9,467 nucleotides of DNA from Erythrobacter sp. UBA3075 (GTDB lineage Bacteria; Pseudomonadota; Alphaproteobacteria; Sphingomonadales; Sphingomonadaceae): the NCBI GenBank assembly GCA_002367375.1, contig DFBR01000108.1, positions 12,981 to 22,447 on the forward strand. Direction: 5' to 3'. The notes under the pieces were generated by a model, which did no database searches, had not been told where the DNA came from, and worked only from the letters and a program-made list of their open reading frames with translations. This document shows positions 1 through 7,326 of the stretch, piece after piece. Positions within the stretch are counted from its first letter, which is position 1. Each line of letters begins with the position of its first letter. Made by a program: the position numbers and the translations under genes.

Positions 1-356
1 TTGTCGACCAGAGCGAGGCTGCCTGCGGTGGTCGGGAATTCGCGCGTTTCGATGTTGTCTTTGACGAGCACGGTGCGGCCTTGGAGGATCGTATCGCTAT
101 CTCCTGCTTCGGCAACCAATTCTGGTGCCTCCGCGTTCTCAGCAATCACTGCATTCAGAACGTGATCGATAGCAAGGATTCGGCCGTAATAGGCGCCAGC
201 AGAAAATGCAGGATCATCTTGGGTGATGTCATCTGTCTGTAAGGGCGCGTAAACTGTCGAGCCTTCGCCGGGATCGAAATCATCCTGCGCGGATGCCGGG
301 GACCATGCGAATAGAGCGGCAACGGAGACGATGGAGCAGAGAGGGGATTGTTTCAT
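1..356 (-). CDS. Secreted amidase-signature family enzyme (5' part, runs off left edge)
   Basis: The first 118 residues are visible and the C-terminal bulk lies outside the window. Residues 1-23 look like a Sec signal peptide: MKQ, a hydrophobic stretch, then SPASA before Q24, so the enzyme is probably periplasmic. From about residue 92 the motif GRTVLVKDNIETREFPTTAG matches the start of the amidase-signature domain. In that family this lysine (K99 here) is the base of the Ser-cisSer-Lys triad. The two serines would be encoded beyond position 1. Family members hydrolyse C-N amide bonds in many substrates, and the specificity cannot be read from this part. The start at 356 is preceded by GGTGGG very close to the ATG. 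The gene lies 41 bp after the TonB-dependent receptor on the same strand with no visible terminator, so it may be the second gene of that operon. The family call is fairly sure; the substrate is unknown. Confidence 0.82.
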   Translation of the reverse strand, partial: MKQSPLCSIVSVAALFAWSPASAQDDFDPGEGSTVYAPLQTDDITQDDPAFSAGAYYGRILAIDHVLNAVIAENAEAPELVAEAGDSDTILQGRTVLVKDNIETREFPTTAGSLALVD

Positions 357-397
357 GCCCACCGTTCTGGCCTCAACACTGGTTACTGACAATCCCC

Positions 398-2518
398 CTA
401 AAAGTCTCCGCTCAGACGGAAGCTGAAGATCGGCTGCACTGACAAGTCCTGCGTCTCGCGGAACAATAGCGGCGTGCGGTCACGGTAGCCTTCATAGACA
501 AAACGGTCCTGCACCGCGCGGCCATCAGTCAGGTTGAACACGGTCAGATTGGCAGTCATCCCGAACACGTCCTTATGCTCGACAAAGGCGTAAGTGTAGG
601 TCGGCCCTTCATAGTTGAAGCCGGTTTCGCCCAGCCGGAAATAGGGCAGCGTGTGGTTGTATTCCAGCCCCGCACCCCATGCCCAATTTGAGCCGGGAAT
701 GTCGTGACGCAGCTCGACATCGAGCTCGCGGTCCTGATGTCCGCCAAAGCTGCGCATCTCGCCGGTCAGCGGGTCCTCCAGCTCGGTTTCTTCCAGTTGC
801 ACGGTCACTTCCAGCTGCGCGCCGTTGAAGCCAACTGTCTCAAGCTGGAAGGTCGAATTCCAGCGCAGGCCATAAATGCTGGCGGTTTCGATATTGCCGC
901 GCGTTTCCAGCCCGCCGGCTACGGGGACAAATTCGATGTAGTCGTCGATCCGGTTGGCAAACAGCCGCAATTCGGTACTGCCCCAGCGGCCCAGATCCTT
1001 GGTCGCTTCCAGCTCAACTTCCCAGCTTTGCGGCGGCACCAATTCGACATTGCCCGCGTTCTGCTGGTTCTGGTTGAGCGAGACACTGCGCAGGAAATCG
1101 CCAAAGCTGAGCTGACCCACGCGGCGCGCGAGTTCAAAGGATACGTCCAGCCCGTCTTCCACCTGCCAAGCCAGATTGATCGAGCCCTTGGGCCGCCAGA
1201 AGCTGCGTGTCAGGCCAGTCGCTCCGGTTTGCGAGATGGTTGAGTATTCGCCGCCTGCGCCCACTTGCAGCGAGAGATTGCTGGCGAGCGAGCGGCTGTG
1301 CGTCAGAATTGTCTCATAGCGATCTTCGGTGACACCGCCTGTGCCATTGGGAAAGGCGATCTCGGCGAAATCGCCGCTGTTATCCAGTTCGAACAATTGC
1401 GCGCTGCGGTCGAGCCGGTTGAACGCGGCTTCGGCGTCCAATTGCCAGTCTCCGCCCAGCATCGCCCAGCTATATTCGCCGCGCCCAATCCGTTCTCCGG
1501 TCTCGGTGAGAGAAGCGAAGCGATTGCCCTCATCCGGACTGTTATCTTCGAACGAAGTGATCGAATCCGCCCGTCCACGGCTACGGTCATACCGCTCCAG
1601 CCCGATCAGCTTGAGCCGTCCCGGCCCCAGACCGAATTCGACATCGCCGCCAAATTCATAAGCCCAACCGCGCGTGCGGTTTTCGAACATGCGAAAGCGA
1701 TCAACGCCATTGGTTAGATCGCGCTGCTGGTTGTCACGGAAAGTGTCGTAAACCCGGCGATAATTGGCGTTGGCATTGACCACGGTACCGCCCGGACTGG
1801 TCCACTGCACGCTGCCCGAAACGCGCGGAGTATCGCCGACGAATTGCATCCGTATATCGCGCGTTTCCACGATATTGCCCTGCGGATCGAAGATGAACGC
1901 CTCGCCCCCGCCAGCCGCGCCGCGACCAACGCCGTTGGACAGGGCAACGGTCCAATCGAGCGTTTCGCCCGATCCGCTGAGCGAGACCTCACCGCCGATA
2001 AAGCTGGGCTCTGCATATTTGGGGCGGAAGCTGGCGCGATAGTTGAACCGTCCGCTCAGATCGCTTGGCAAGGTGATAACATTGGCAACCTGGCCAGACA
2101 GTCCGGCGATCCCCAGCGTCGCGCCCTCGACAATCTCGATCCGTGCCACACGGTCGGTGGCGATCCGCTGAAGCTGCGTGAACACGCCATCGGACTTGTT
2201 GGTGATGCGCTCACCATCGATCAGCACATTGGCGCTGGCTTGACCAAGCCCGCGCTGCCCGTCCTCCCCGCGCAGGGTGAAGCCGGGAATTTCACTGATC
2301 ATGTCGAGCGCATTGCGCGGGGCGAAACGGGTGAAATCGGCGGGCGTGAAGACACGTCCCCCGCCTTCGGTTTGCGGTGCATCGGCGGTTGTCGAAGCGA
2401 GTGTGTCAGCCGGATCGGGAAGCTCAACCTCTGGATCGAAATCTTCCTGCGCATGTGCTTGCGCGGACATGCTGGCGATCAGCGCGGCGGCGGCGGCCGT
2501 GGTCAGTAAATTCTGCAA
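398..2518 (-). CDS. TonB-dependent outer-membrane receptor
   Basis: This 706-residue protein would be an outer-membrane beta-barrel that imports a ligand using TonB-ExbBD energy. Residues 1-23 form an alanine-rich signal peptide ending in AHA before Q24. A plug domain covers about residues 56-152, with the typical NVLIDGERI turn and the closing VARIEIVEG segment. The remainder (about 155-706) alternates aromatic and polar residues as barrel strands do and ends in a terminal phenylalanine (LSGDF), the usual signal for outer-membrane insertion. No clear TonB box was identified. The start is TTG: an in-frame TAA lies one codon upstream, GGGA sits about 6 nt before the TTG, and the next Met falls inside the signal peptide. 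The signal has no Lys or Arg near its start, which is unusual. The amidase gene follows, which suggests uptake linked to amide hydrolysis, but the ligand is unknown. Confidence 0.9.
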   Translation of the reverse strand: MQNLLTTAAAAALIASMSAQAHAQEDFDPEVELPDPADTLASTTADAPQTEGGGRVFTPADFTRFAPRNALDMISEIPGFTLRGEDGQRGLGQASANVLIDGERITNKSDGVFTQLQRIATDRVARIEIVEGATLGIAGLSGQVANVITLPSDLSGRFNYRASFRPKYAEPSFIGGEVSLSGSGETLDWTVALSNGVGRGAAGGGEAFIFDPQGNIVETRDIRMQFVGDTPRVSGSVQWTSPGGTVVNANANYRRVYDTFRDNQQRDLTNGVDRFRMFENRTRGWAYEFGGDVEFGLGPGRLKLIGLERYDRSRGRADSITSFEDNSPDEGNRFASLTETGERIGRGEYSWAMLGGDWQLDAEAAFNRLDRSAQLFELDNSGDFAEIAFPNGTGGVTEDRYETILTHSRSLASNLSLQVGAGGEYSTISQTGATGLTRSFWRPKGSINLAWQVEDGLDVSFELARRVGQLSFGDFLRSVSLNQNQQNAGNVELVPPQSWEVELEATKDLGRWGSTELRLFANRIDDYIEFVPVAGGLETRGNIETASIYGLRWNSTFQLETVGFNGAQLEVTVQLEETELEDPLTGEMRSFGGHQDRELDVELRHDIPGSNWAWGAGLEYNHTLPYFRLGETGFNYEGPTYTYAFVEHKDVFGMTANLTVFNLTDGRAVQDRFVYEGYRDRTPLLFRETQDLSVQPIFSFRLSGDF

Positions 2519-2537
2519 GTCTTATCCCATCCCTGAA

Positions 2538-2551
2538 ATTACATCTGTAAT
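2538..2551. promoter_or_regulatory. Perfect 6-2-6 dyad, candidate operator of the receptor gene
   Basis: ATTACA-TC-TGTAAT is a perfect inverted repeat 20 bp upstream of the receptor's TTG start. Its inner part has the form TACA-N2-TGTA, the pattern bound by BlaI/MecI/CopY-type winged-helix repressors. On the minus strand its second arm, TGTAAT, also resembles a -10 element. The repeat is seen directly; the operator role is inferred. Confidence 0.4.
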
Positions 2552-2564
2552 CGAGATTGTCTCA

Positions 2565-2578
2565 CAGGAAACTTCCTG
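2565..2578. promoter_or_regulatory. Second perfect 6-2-6 dyad upstream of the receptor
   Basis: CAGGAA-AC-TTCCTG is a perfect inverted repeat whose centre lies 27 bp from the centre of the dyad at 2538-2551. It has the same arm length and spacer but a different sequence. It may be a second operator or part of the receptor promoter. I do not recognise a regulator for it. Confidence 0.3.
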
Positions 2579-2702
2579 CAAAGGCTCGCAATGTTCGACG
2601 GACGGTGAATTGCCGCCGATCAGGGGACGAACGGCTGACAGGTGCTGACGAACCGCATTCTGAATAACATGCGGGATTCTGGTAGGTGGAATTAACCTCC
2701 CT

Positions 2703-2731
2703 CTTGAACTTAATGGCAGGCGAGGCGACAT
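2703..2731 (+). promoter_or_regulatory. Candidate heat-shock (RpoH-type) promoter of clpP
   Basis: CTTGAA at 2703-2708 matches the -35 element of RpoH promoters exactly. A weak -10-like CGACAT follows after 17 bp at 2726-2731 (4 of 6 to CCCCAT). Transcription would begin near 2738, only a few bases before the first possible ATG (2741) but about 30 nt before the ATG at 2768. This independently favours the downstream clpP start. RpoH control of clpP is common in proteobacteria; here it rests mainly on the -35 match. Confidence 0.4.
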
Positions 2732-2767
2732 AGGCGTTTCATGAGCGACACGAGAGGAATTCCCCGC

Positions 2768-3463
2768 ATGTTCGACCTGTTCGGCGACACCAGAGACCAG
2801 TTCACTACCGACCCCGTAACCGGCGCGCTTGTGCCCGTCGTTGTCGAATCGACCAGCCGCGGTGAACGCAGCTTCGATATTTTCAGCCGCCTGCTGCGTG
2901 AACGCATCGTCTTCATCACCGGCCAGGTGGAAGACAATATGGCCAGCCTGATCGTCGCTCAGCTGCTGTTTCTTGAAAGCGAAAACAGCAATGATATCAG
3001 CATTTATATCAATTCGCCGGGCGGTGTGGTGACGGCTGGCATGGCGATCCATGACACCATGCAATATATCAAGCCCAAGGTGCGCACCGTATGCATCGGG
3101 CAAGCGGCAAGCATGGGCAGCTTCCTGCTGGCGGCGGGTGAACCGGGGATGCGCGTCGCGCTTCCCAATGCCCGGATCATGATCCACCAGCCCAGCGGCG
3201 GCGCACGCGGCATGGCATCCGATATCGAAATCCAGGCGAAGGAAATCCTGCGCATCAAGGCGCGGATGAACGATCTTTACGTCGAATATACTGGTCAGAG
3301 CCTTGAGGATATCGAGAAGGCGATGGACCGCGACACCTTCCTCGAAGCTGACGAAGCGAAGAAATTCGGCCTCGTCGATGCGGTCTTTGCGCACCGTCCG
3401 AAGGGCGAAGAAGGCAAGGAACCGACCGGAAGCGGCGGCGCTCCGACGAAGGATTCCGAATAA
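2768..3463 (+). CDS. clpP: ATP-dependent Clp protease, proteolytic subunit ClpP
   Basis: ClpP forms a double-ring, 14-subunit chamber in the cytoplasm that degrades proteins unfolded by ClpX or ClpA. Counting from the ATG at 2768 (231 residues), the catalytic triad is Ser115 in AASMGS, His140 in MIHQPSGG and Asp189 in DRDTF. The 25 and 49 residue spacings from Ser match E. coli ClpP (S111, H136, D185). The oligomer handle region and YINSPGG motif are intact. A start at 2741 would add nine residues, but it lacks a good ribosome-binding site. The ATG at 2768 has AGAGGA nine bases upstream, and its protein begins MFDLFGD, closer to usual ClpP N-termini. The C-terminus carries a charged, Gly-rich tail after about residue 210. 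clpX follows after 181 bp, so the two may be transcribed together or separately. Confidence 0.96.
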   Translation: MFDLFGDTRDQFTTDPVTGALVPVVVESTSRGERSFDIFSRLLRERIVFITGQVEDNMASLIVAQLLFLESENSNDISIYINSPGGVVTAGMAIHDTMQYIKPKVRTVCIGQAASMGSFLLAAGEPGMRVALPNARIMIHQPSGGARGMASDIEIQAKEILRIKARMNDLYVEYTGQSLEDIEKAMDRDTFLEADEAKKFGLVDAVFAHRPKGEEGKEPTGSGGAPTKDSE

Positions 3464-3644
3464 TCCCTTTTTCGGGGTCGAATTCGAAATTGTAGTATTT
3501 TGGCAACCCTGCCCCTTCAGTATAGAGCAAGGCAGGTATGCTAGGTACGGACACGATTGAAATTGTGTCGCGCTGCCCTAGGATGGGTGGCCGATTCTCG
3601 CGCCTTGCGCATCGCGGCACCAAGTCGCATTGGATTTAAGGATT

Positions 3645-4919
3645 ATGACGAAGTTGAGCGGATCCGATAGCAAAAGCACCCTGTACTGCAGCTTCTGCGG
3701 GAAGTCGCAGCACGAAGTGCGCAAGCTGATTGCCGGCCCCACCGTGTTCATCTGCGATGAATGCGTGGAGCTGTGCAACGACATTATCCGCGAAGAGGCC
3801 AAGAGCGGCCCTGGCGGGCGCAAGGACGGCGGCGTCCCGACGCCGCAGGATATCTGCGATACGCTGAACGATTACGTCATCGGTCAGGACCGCGCCAAAC
3901 GGGTGCTCTCGGTCGCGGTGCACAACCACTACAAACGCCTGCAGCACAGCGGCAAGGGCAACAATGAAGTTGAACTGGCCAAGTCCAACATCCTGCTCGT
4001 CGGGCCGACCGGTTCGGGCAAGACCTTGCTCGCCCAGTCGCTGGCGCGCACTTTCGATGTGCCTTTCACCATGGCCGACGCCACCACGCTAACCGAAGCC
4101 GGTTACGTGGGTGAAGACGTTGAAAACATCATTCTCAAGCTGCTCCAGTCTTCCGACTACAATGTCGAAAAAGCGCAGCACGGTATCGTCTATATCGACG
4201 AAATCGACAAGATTACCCGCAAGGCCGAAAATCCCTCGATCACGCGCGATGTTTCGGGCGAAGGCGTGCAGCAGGCGCTGCTCAAGCTGATGGAAGGCAC
4301 CACAGCCTCTGTCCCGCCGCAGGGCGGTCGCAAGCATCCGCAGCAGGAATTCCTGCAGGTTGACACCACCAACATCCTGTTTGTGGTCGGCGGTGCGTTT
4401 GCCGGTCTCGACAAGATCATCGGTGATCGCCTGCAAAAGCGTTCGATCGGTTTCGGTGCCAATGTGGCAGAACCGAGCAAGGCCAAGATCGGCGAAATGC
4501 TGGAGAAGTGTGAGCCGGAAGATCTGCTCAAATTCGGGCTGATCCCTGAATTTGTCGGCCGTCTTCCCGTCATCGCCACGCTGCACGACCTCGATGAGGA
4601 TGCGCTGGTGACGATCCTGAAGGAACCGAAGAACGCGCTGGTCAAGCAATATGCCAAGCTGTTCGAGCTGGAAGAGGTCGAGCTGACCTTCACCGAGGAT
4701 GCGCTCAAAGCCATCGCCAAGCGGGCCATCGCCCGCAAGACCGGCGCACGTGGCCTGCGCTCAATCGTGGAAGCGATCCTGCTCGATACCATGTTCGACC
4801 TTCCCAGCATGGAAGGCGTGTCCGAAGTGGTTGTGGATGGCGATGTAGTCGATGGCCGGAAGGAACCAATCCGCGTAATGGACGGCAAGAAGGGCAAGCA
4901 GAAGGAAGAGGCGGCGTAA
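3645..4919 (+). CDS. clpX: ATP-dependent Clp protease, ATP-binding unfoldase subunit ClpX
   Basis: ClpX is the hexameric AAA+ unfoldase that recognises tagged or native substrates and threads them into ClpP. The 424-residue protein is complete. It has an N-terminal zinc-binding domain (C15, C18, C37, C40), Walker A GPTGSGKT at 120-127 and Walker B ending in D185-E186. The pore loop GYVG is at 153-156 and the RKH pore-entry loop at 229-231. The IGF loop that docks on ClpP is at 268-270, the arginine finger is near R306 and sensor 2 (GARG) is at 367-370. All key residues are present. The ATG at 3645 follows AAGGA with an unusually short 2-nt gap. A TTG at 3630 would add only five residues and is less likely. 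In the 181-bp gap after clpP, TTGGCA (3500-3505) and TATAGA (3521-3526) form a weak possible promoter. The lon gene, often next in alphaproteobacteria, is not here. Confidence 0.97.
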   Translation: MTKLSGSDSKSTLYCSFCGKSQHEVRKLIAGPTVFICDECVELCNDIIREEAKSGPGGRKDGGVPTPQDICDTLNDYVIGQDRAKRVLSVAVHNHYKRLQHSGKGNNEVELAKSNILLVGPTGSGKTLLAQSLARTFDVPFTMADATTLTEAGYVGEDVENIILKLLQSSDYNVEKAQHGIVYIDEIDKITRKAENPSITRDVSGEGVQQALLKLMEGTTASVPPQGGRKHPQQEFLQVDTTNILFVVGGAFAGLDKIIGDRLQKRSIGFGANVAEPSKAKIGEMLEKCEPEDLLKFGLIPEFVGRLPVIATLHDLDEDALVTILKEPKNALVKQYAKLFELEEVELTFTEDALKAIAKRAIARKTGARGLRSIVEAILLDTMFDLPSMEGVSEVVVDGDVVDGRKEPIRVMDGKKGKQKEEAA

Positions 4920-5056
4920 TCGCGCCAGACCTCGCCTGCCAATCGGCCCATATTTGTCGGAAATTCAATCAGGCCCAGCAGGGCCACTGACGCCGGGTGC
5001 TGAACTTCCAGCGCGCGGCGTTTCGCTTCACTCTCTTCAATTCTTAGGAGATGCCC

Positions 5057-5281
5057 ATGCCCACCAATGCCCAGCTCGCTGCCAAAATGTTGCGCGATGC
5101 CAGCCTGTTTTTCCGCCAGGTCGGCGAGCAGAATCCGCCGGTTGCCGACCAGATGAACCAGAACGCGCAGGTCTATGATCAGGTCGCGCAGATGGTTGAA
5201 GCCGATCCGACTGGTGAAGTCCCGATGCAGCCTCCCGGAACGGGTGAAGCGGACGAAGCGGGCGGCGCTCCGCAGGAGTAA
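5057..5281 (+). CDS. Small acidic protein encoded after clpX, function unknown
   Basis: This 74-residue soluble protein has no signal peptide or membrane segment. Residues 1-50 look mostly helical ([20 protein letters not shown], then a Gln/Asn/Val-rich stretch up to MVEADPTGE). The tail from about residue 52 is disordered, rich in Pro, Gly and acidic residues. The ATG at 5057 is preferred: AGGAG at 5046-5050 lies 6 nt upstream, while the ATG at 5051 directly abuts that site. It starts 137 bp after clpX on the same strand, with no convincing terminator between. From memory, similar small genes occur near clpX in sphingomonads, but this is unverified. A role as a Clp adaptor or substrate is only a guess from position. 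The good ribosome-binding site and clean stop make it very likely to be translated. Confidence 0.78.
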   Translation: MPTNAQLAAKMLRDASLFFRQVGEQNPPVADQMNQNAQVYDQVAQMVEADPTGEVPMQPPGTGEADEAGGAPQE

Positions 5282-5286
5282 GCTAC

Positions 5287-5856
5287 CTATTCAGTCATGC
5301 GTGCTCTCAGCGCGTTCAAGCGTTCGCGCGCGGCAGACAGTCCGGGCATGACCGGACCGGTATTTACCCACGTGACTCTGCCGGGACTGTCGCCGACACC
5401 GGGCACATATACGGCGATATCACCGCCGGTGGTTGTGGCTGCACGGCTGTAAAGAGCGCGCGCATTGTCGAGGTTGCGTGCAACCCCGCGCCCCTCTTCA
5501 AACCGCAAGCCCAGTTCCAGCTGCGCCTGCTTGTCGCCCAACTGCGCCCGCCGGGCGAGTGTTACGAGAGGCATGTGCGACAGGTCGCCAAAACTCTGGC
5601 TGGCAGGCTCCGCTATTCGATCGACAAAGGCCGTTCGCAACGCTTCGCAGCTCGCCGTGTTGGCTTCGGATTCTCCACCGCAATCCTTGCGCACGGAGGC
5701 ATCGAGGATTGCGGTGATCTCGGGATCTTGCAGGCGCTCCAGCGTCGAAGGCCGCGGCGGAACCGGCTGCGTCAGATCTATACCGAAATAATGCGTCGGC
5801 GCACTGCATGCACCCAGCATCGCCACCGCACCTGCGACCGCAGGAATTCGCCGCAT
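5287..5856 (-). CDS. Lipoprotein with a Sel1-like repeat
   Basis: Starting at the ATG at 5856, this is a 189-residue protein with a lipoprotein signal: [10 protein letters not shown], then the lipobox LGAC with Cys17 as the expected lipid-attachment site. Residues about 97-140 contain one Sel1/TPR-like repeat ([20 protein letters not shown], then [20 protein letters not shown]), a helical-hairpin fold used for protein contacts. The segment before it has two cysteines (C59, C70) that could pair in the periplasm. The reading frame is open to an ATG at 5898, but GGAG lies 7 nt before the 5856 ATG, and that start gives a standard lipoprotein signal. The 3' end converges on the small gene after clpX with only 5 bp between stops. 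The function is unknown; it may be an envelope scaffold protein. Confidence 0.8.
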   Translation of the reverse strand: MRRIPAVAGAVAMLGACSAPTHYFGIDLTQPVPPRPSTLERLQDPEITAILDASVRKDCGGESEANTASCEALRTAFVDRIAEPASQSFGDLSHMPLVTLARRAQLGDKQAQLELGLRFEEGRGVARNLDNARALYSRAATTTGGDIAVYVPGVGDSPGRVTWVNTGPVMPGLSAARERLNALRARMTE

Positions 5857-5904
5857 CCACATTCTCCGCCACCTGTTACGCAACTGATAAAGTGACATAA
5901 ATAC

Positions 5905-5938
5905 ATGCGCTTGTCACCGCCGTGACACTAAAGCGCAT
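5905..5938. repeat. Nested inverted repeats between nuclease-like and lipoprotein genes
   Basis: The inner dyad is TGTCAC-CGCC-GTGACA (5912-5927, perfect). It is flanked by outer arms ATGCGC (5905-5910) and GCGCAT (5933-5938), also perfect but with unequal gaps of 1 and 5 bases. A third GTGACA copy lies at 5892-5897. The dyad directly abuts the stop codon of the nuclease-like gene and is upstream of the lipoprotein gene. No T-run follows it on either strand, so an operator is at least as likely as a terminator. Confidence 0.45.
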
Positions 5939-6827
5939 GGGCTTTCACCATCATCCCCATGTGGTCTGTCACCGTGTTGCCTGTTGCGCTTTGCGACAGG
6001 TAGGCGATCTGATCGAGCGCCACGCGCTCAGTGTTGTAGACGCACACATCATACATCTTGTCACCGCCGCTATTGGTGCCTTTCGCAGTGTAGGCATGAT
6101 TGTCGACTGGAGAAACGCTGGAACCGCTCATGGCGTTTGCAAAAGTGCCGTTCTTCAAGCCATTGAGGCAATTGCGGGTAAAGTCCGATTGCTGCTGGTT
6201 GGTGTCGCCTATCACAATGTCGATGCCCGAAGCCTTGTGCTGCGTCACTGCGGCATGGATGCCCGAATAGAAGGTCGAAGCGTCTTCGCTGCTTTTACAG
6301 ATGGCATTCGGCACATGCACGAACGCCACCGTCATTCCCGAAATTTCCAGAACATAATAGCTCGGCCCGCTGACAAGCGGTTTGGTCGTGCCAGCCTGTT
6401 CCTTGCGCACGAAAGCGGTAAAGCACTGGCAATTCTTGTCAGCTGCCGAGCTGTGCGCATCGAGGTTCGGGAAGGCGCGCATCGGATCGAAATCGGTACC
6501 CTGCACGTCAAGTTCGCCGCACACAAAGGCGCTGAGACCAACCCCGAGATTGGAATATCCGTTGCGAAACATCTGCCCGATATGAGCCTGCAGAAATGCG
6601 ATTGTCGGCGTAATGCCCTGATCCAGCGGTTCGACCTTGGCCTTCTTCGCAGGGCCTTCATAAATTTCCGAAGGCATCGCTGGATTGACCGGTGCGATCA
6701 GCGCCTCAACGCTCTCGTCAGTGGCAAGCTTATTGGCCTTTTGTGTGAACATGCGCTGGAAGATCGCGCGCGCATCATGCGTCTTGCTGGAGGATGATTC
6801 AAAAGATTGATACGCAAAGGTCGCCAT
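5928..6827 (-). CDS. Divergent DNase I-like (endonuclease/exonuclease/phosphatase fold) protein
   Basis: This 299-residue protein has no signal peptide or membrane segment. Its C-terminal half follows the DNase I fold in order: a strand ending in His171 (VAFVHVPN), GDTN with D208 and N210 in place of the usual GDFN, YDVCVYN with D260, and TDHMG with D288-H289. These correspond to DNase I H134, D168/N170, D212 and D251/H252. The N-terminal half (1-150) is poorly recognisable: I cannot assign the metal-binding Glu or the early Asn of the fold. Six cysteines (103, 133, 135, 177, 220, 262) are many for a cytoplasmic protein. The ATG at 6827 has GGGGA about 8 nt upstream; the frame is open to 6923, but that extension looks non-coding. 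Family members cleave phosphodiester or phosphate-ester bonds in nucleic acids or lipids. The substrate is unknown, and it could be inactive. Confidence 0.68.
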   Translation of the reverse strand: MATFAYQSFESSSSKTHDARAIFQRMFTQKANKLATDESVEALIAPVNPAMPSEIYEGPAKKAKVEPLDQGITPTIAFLQAHIGQMFRNGYSNLGVGLSAFVCGELDVQGTDFDPMRAFPNLDAHSSAADKNCQCFTAFVRKEQAGTTKPLVSGPSYYVLEISGMTVAFVHVPNAICKSSEDASTFYSGIHAAVTQHKASGIDIVIGDTNQQQSDFTRNCLNGLKNGTFANAMSGSSVSPVDNHAYTAKGTNSGGDKMYDVCVYNTERVALDQIAYLSQSATGNTVTDHMGMMVKAHAL

Positions 6828-6894
6828 GTCGCAGTTCCCCAATGAGACTGTTTGAGCCCGTTTTCTGCGACCGCGAATCTGTTCTTTGCGCGGG

Positions 6895-6923
6895 AATGTC
6901 TGCCCAATTTCACCGCGCGTCAA
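6895..6923 (-). promoter_or_regulatory. Candidate promoter of the DNase I-like gene
   Basis: On the minus strand TTGACG (6923-6918) matches five of six bases of the -35 consensus. GACATT (6900-6895) follows after 17 bp and matches only three of six at -10. A start near 6888 would give a leader of about 60 nt before the ATG at 6827. The strength rests on the -35 element. Confidence 0.3.
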
Positions 6924-6956
6924 TCGTCTCCCATTCGGCAGCGCAAGGGGGAAATC

Positions 6957-7253
6957 TTAGTCGGGCTGTTCGGGCGGTGATGGAAGGGGCGTGATATCCA
7001 CGCCTTCGGGCAACTCTGGCGGGCTCAACAAATCGGCCCACGCCTCGCGCTCATCCTCGCACCCCAAACGCAATGCATTGCCACCAGCCAGGCATCCATC
7101 CTGCTGTGCGCGCTGCAATTGCTCGCCAAGAGATTCGTTCTGACCCGGTGCTTCCAGTAGATTGTCATCATGGTCGACCCGGTGATCGGTCGACGCGCAT
7201 GCACCAAGCGCAAGAGAGGCAGCGACAACCGCAACAACCGACACAGAATTCAT
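6957..7253 (-). CDS. Small predicted lipoprotein, function unknown
   Basis: This 98-residue protein has a hydrophobic N-terminus and the lipobox LGAC at residues 16-19, so Cys19 would be lipidated in the inner or outer membrane. The mature part is short and acidic. C54 and C65 flank a Gly-rich segment and could form a disulphide. The last 20 residues are Pro-rich and probably unstructured. The ATG at 7253 has AGGGG about 8 nt upstream but gives a signal without Lys or Arg. An ATG at 7271 would add MQRGLF and a positive charge, but its ribosome site is too close, so the start is uncertain. The 73-bp gap before it contains the palindrome ACCAATTGGT (7306-7315) and a weak promoter-like pair, TTGGTC and CAGAAT, 17 bp apart on the minus strand. 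I do not recognise a family. Confidence 0.68.
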   Translation of the reverse strand: MNSVSVVAVVAASLALGACASTDHRVDHDDNLLEAPGQNESLGEQLQRAQQDGCLAGGNALRLGCEDEREAWADLLSPPELPEGVDITPLPSPPEQPD

Positions 7254-7326
7254 GAACAGGCCCCTTTGCATTCCTGCTAACATTCTGAAGTTGAATGGTA
7301 GTTTGACCAATTGGTGCGCAGGCCCG

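Noticed and set aside
2522..3394. Long open frame on the minus strand opposite clpP (290 codons)
   Set aside because: It lies antisense to a complete clpP with intact catalytic residues and shows no domain of its own. GC-rich codon use commonly opens such frames.
3556..3581. ATTGAA with CCCTAG as a second heat-shock promoter in front of clpX
   Set aside because: The spacing is 14 bp and the -10 match is poor, so it was not listed as a promoter.
4972..4985. GGCCC-AGCA-GGGCC hairpin after clpX as a terminator
   Set aside because: The stem is only 5 bp and no T-run follows, so it is weak evidence for termination.
5922..6797. Long open frame on the plus strand opposite the DNase I-like gene (291 codons)
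   Set aside because: It has no recognisable motif, while the minus-strand frame carries ordered DNase I-type residues and a good ribosome-binding site.
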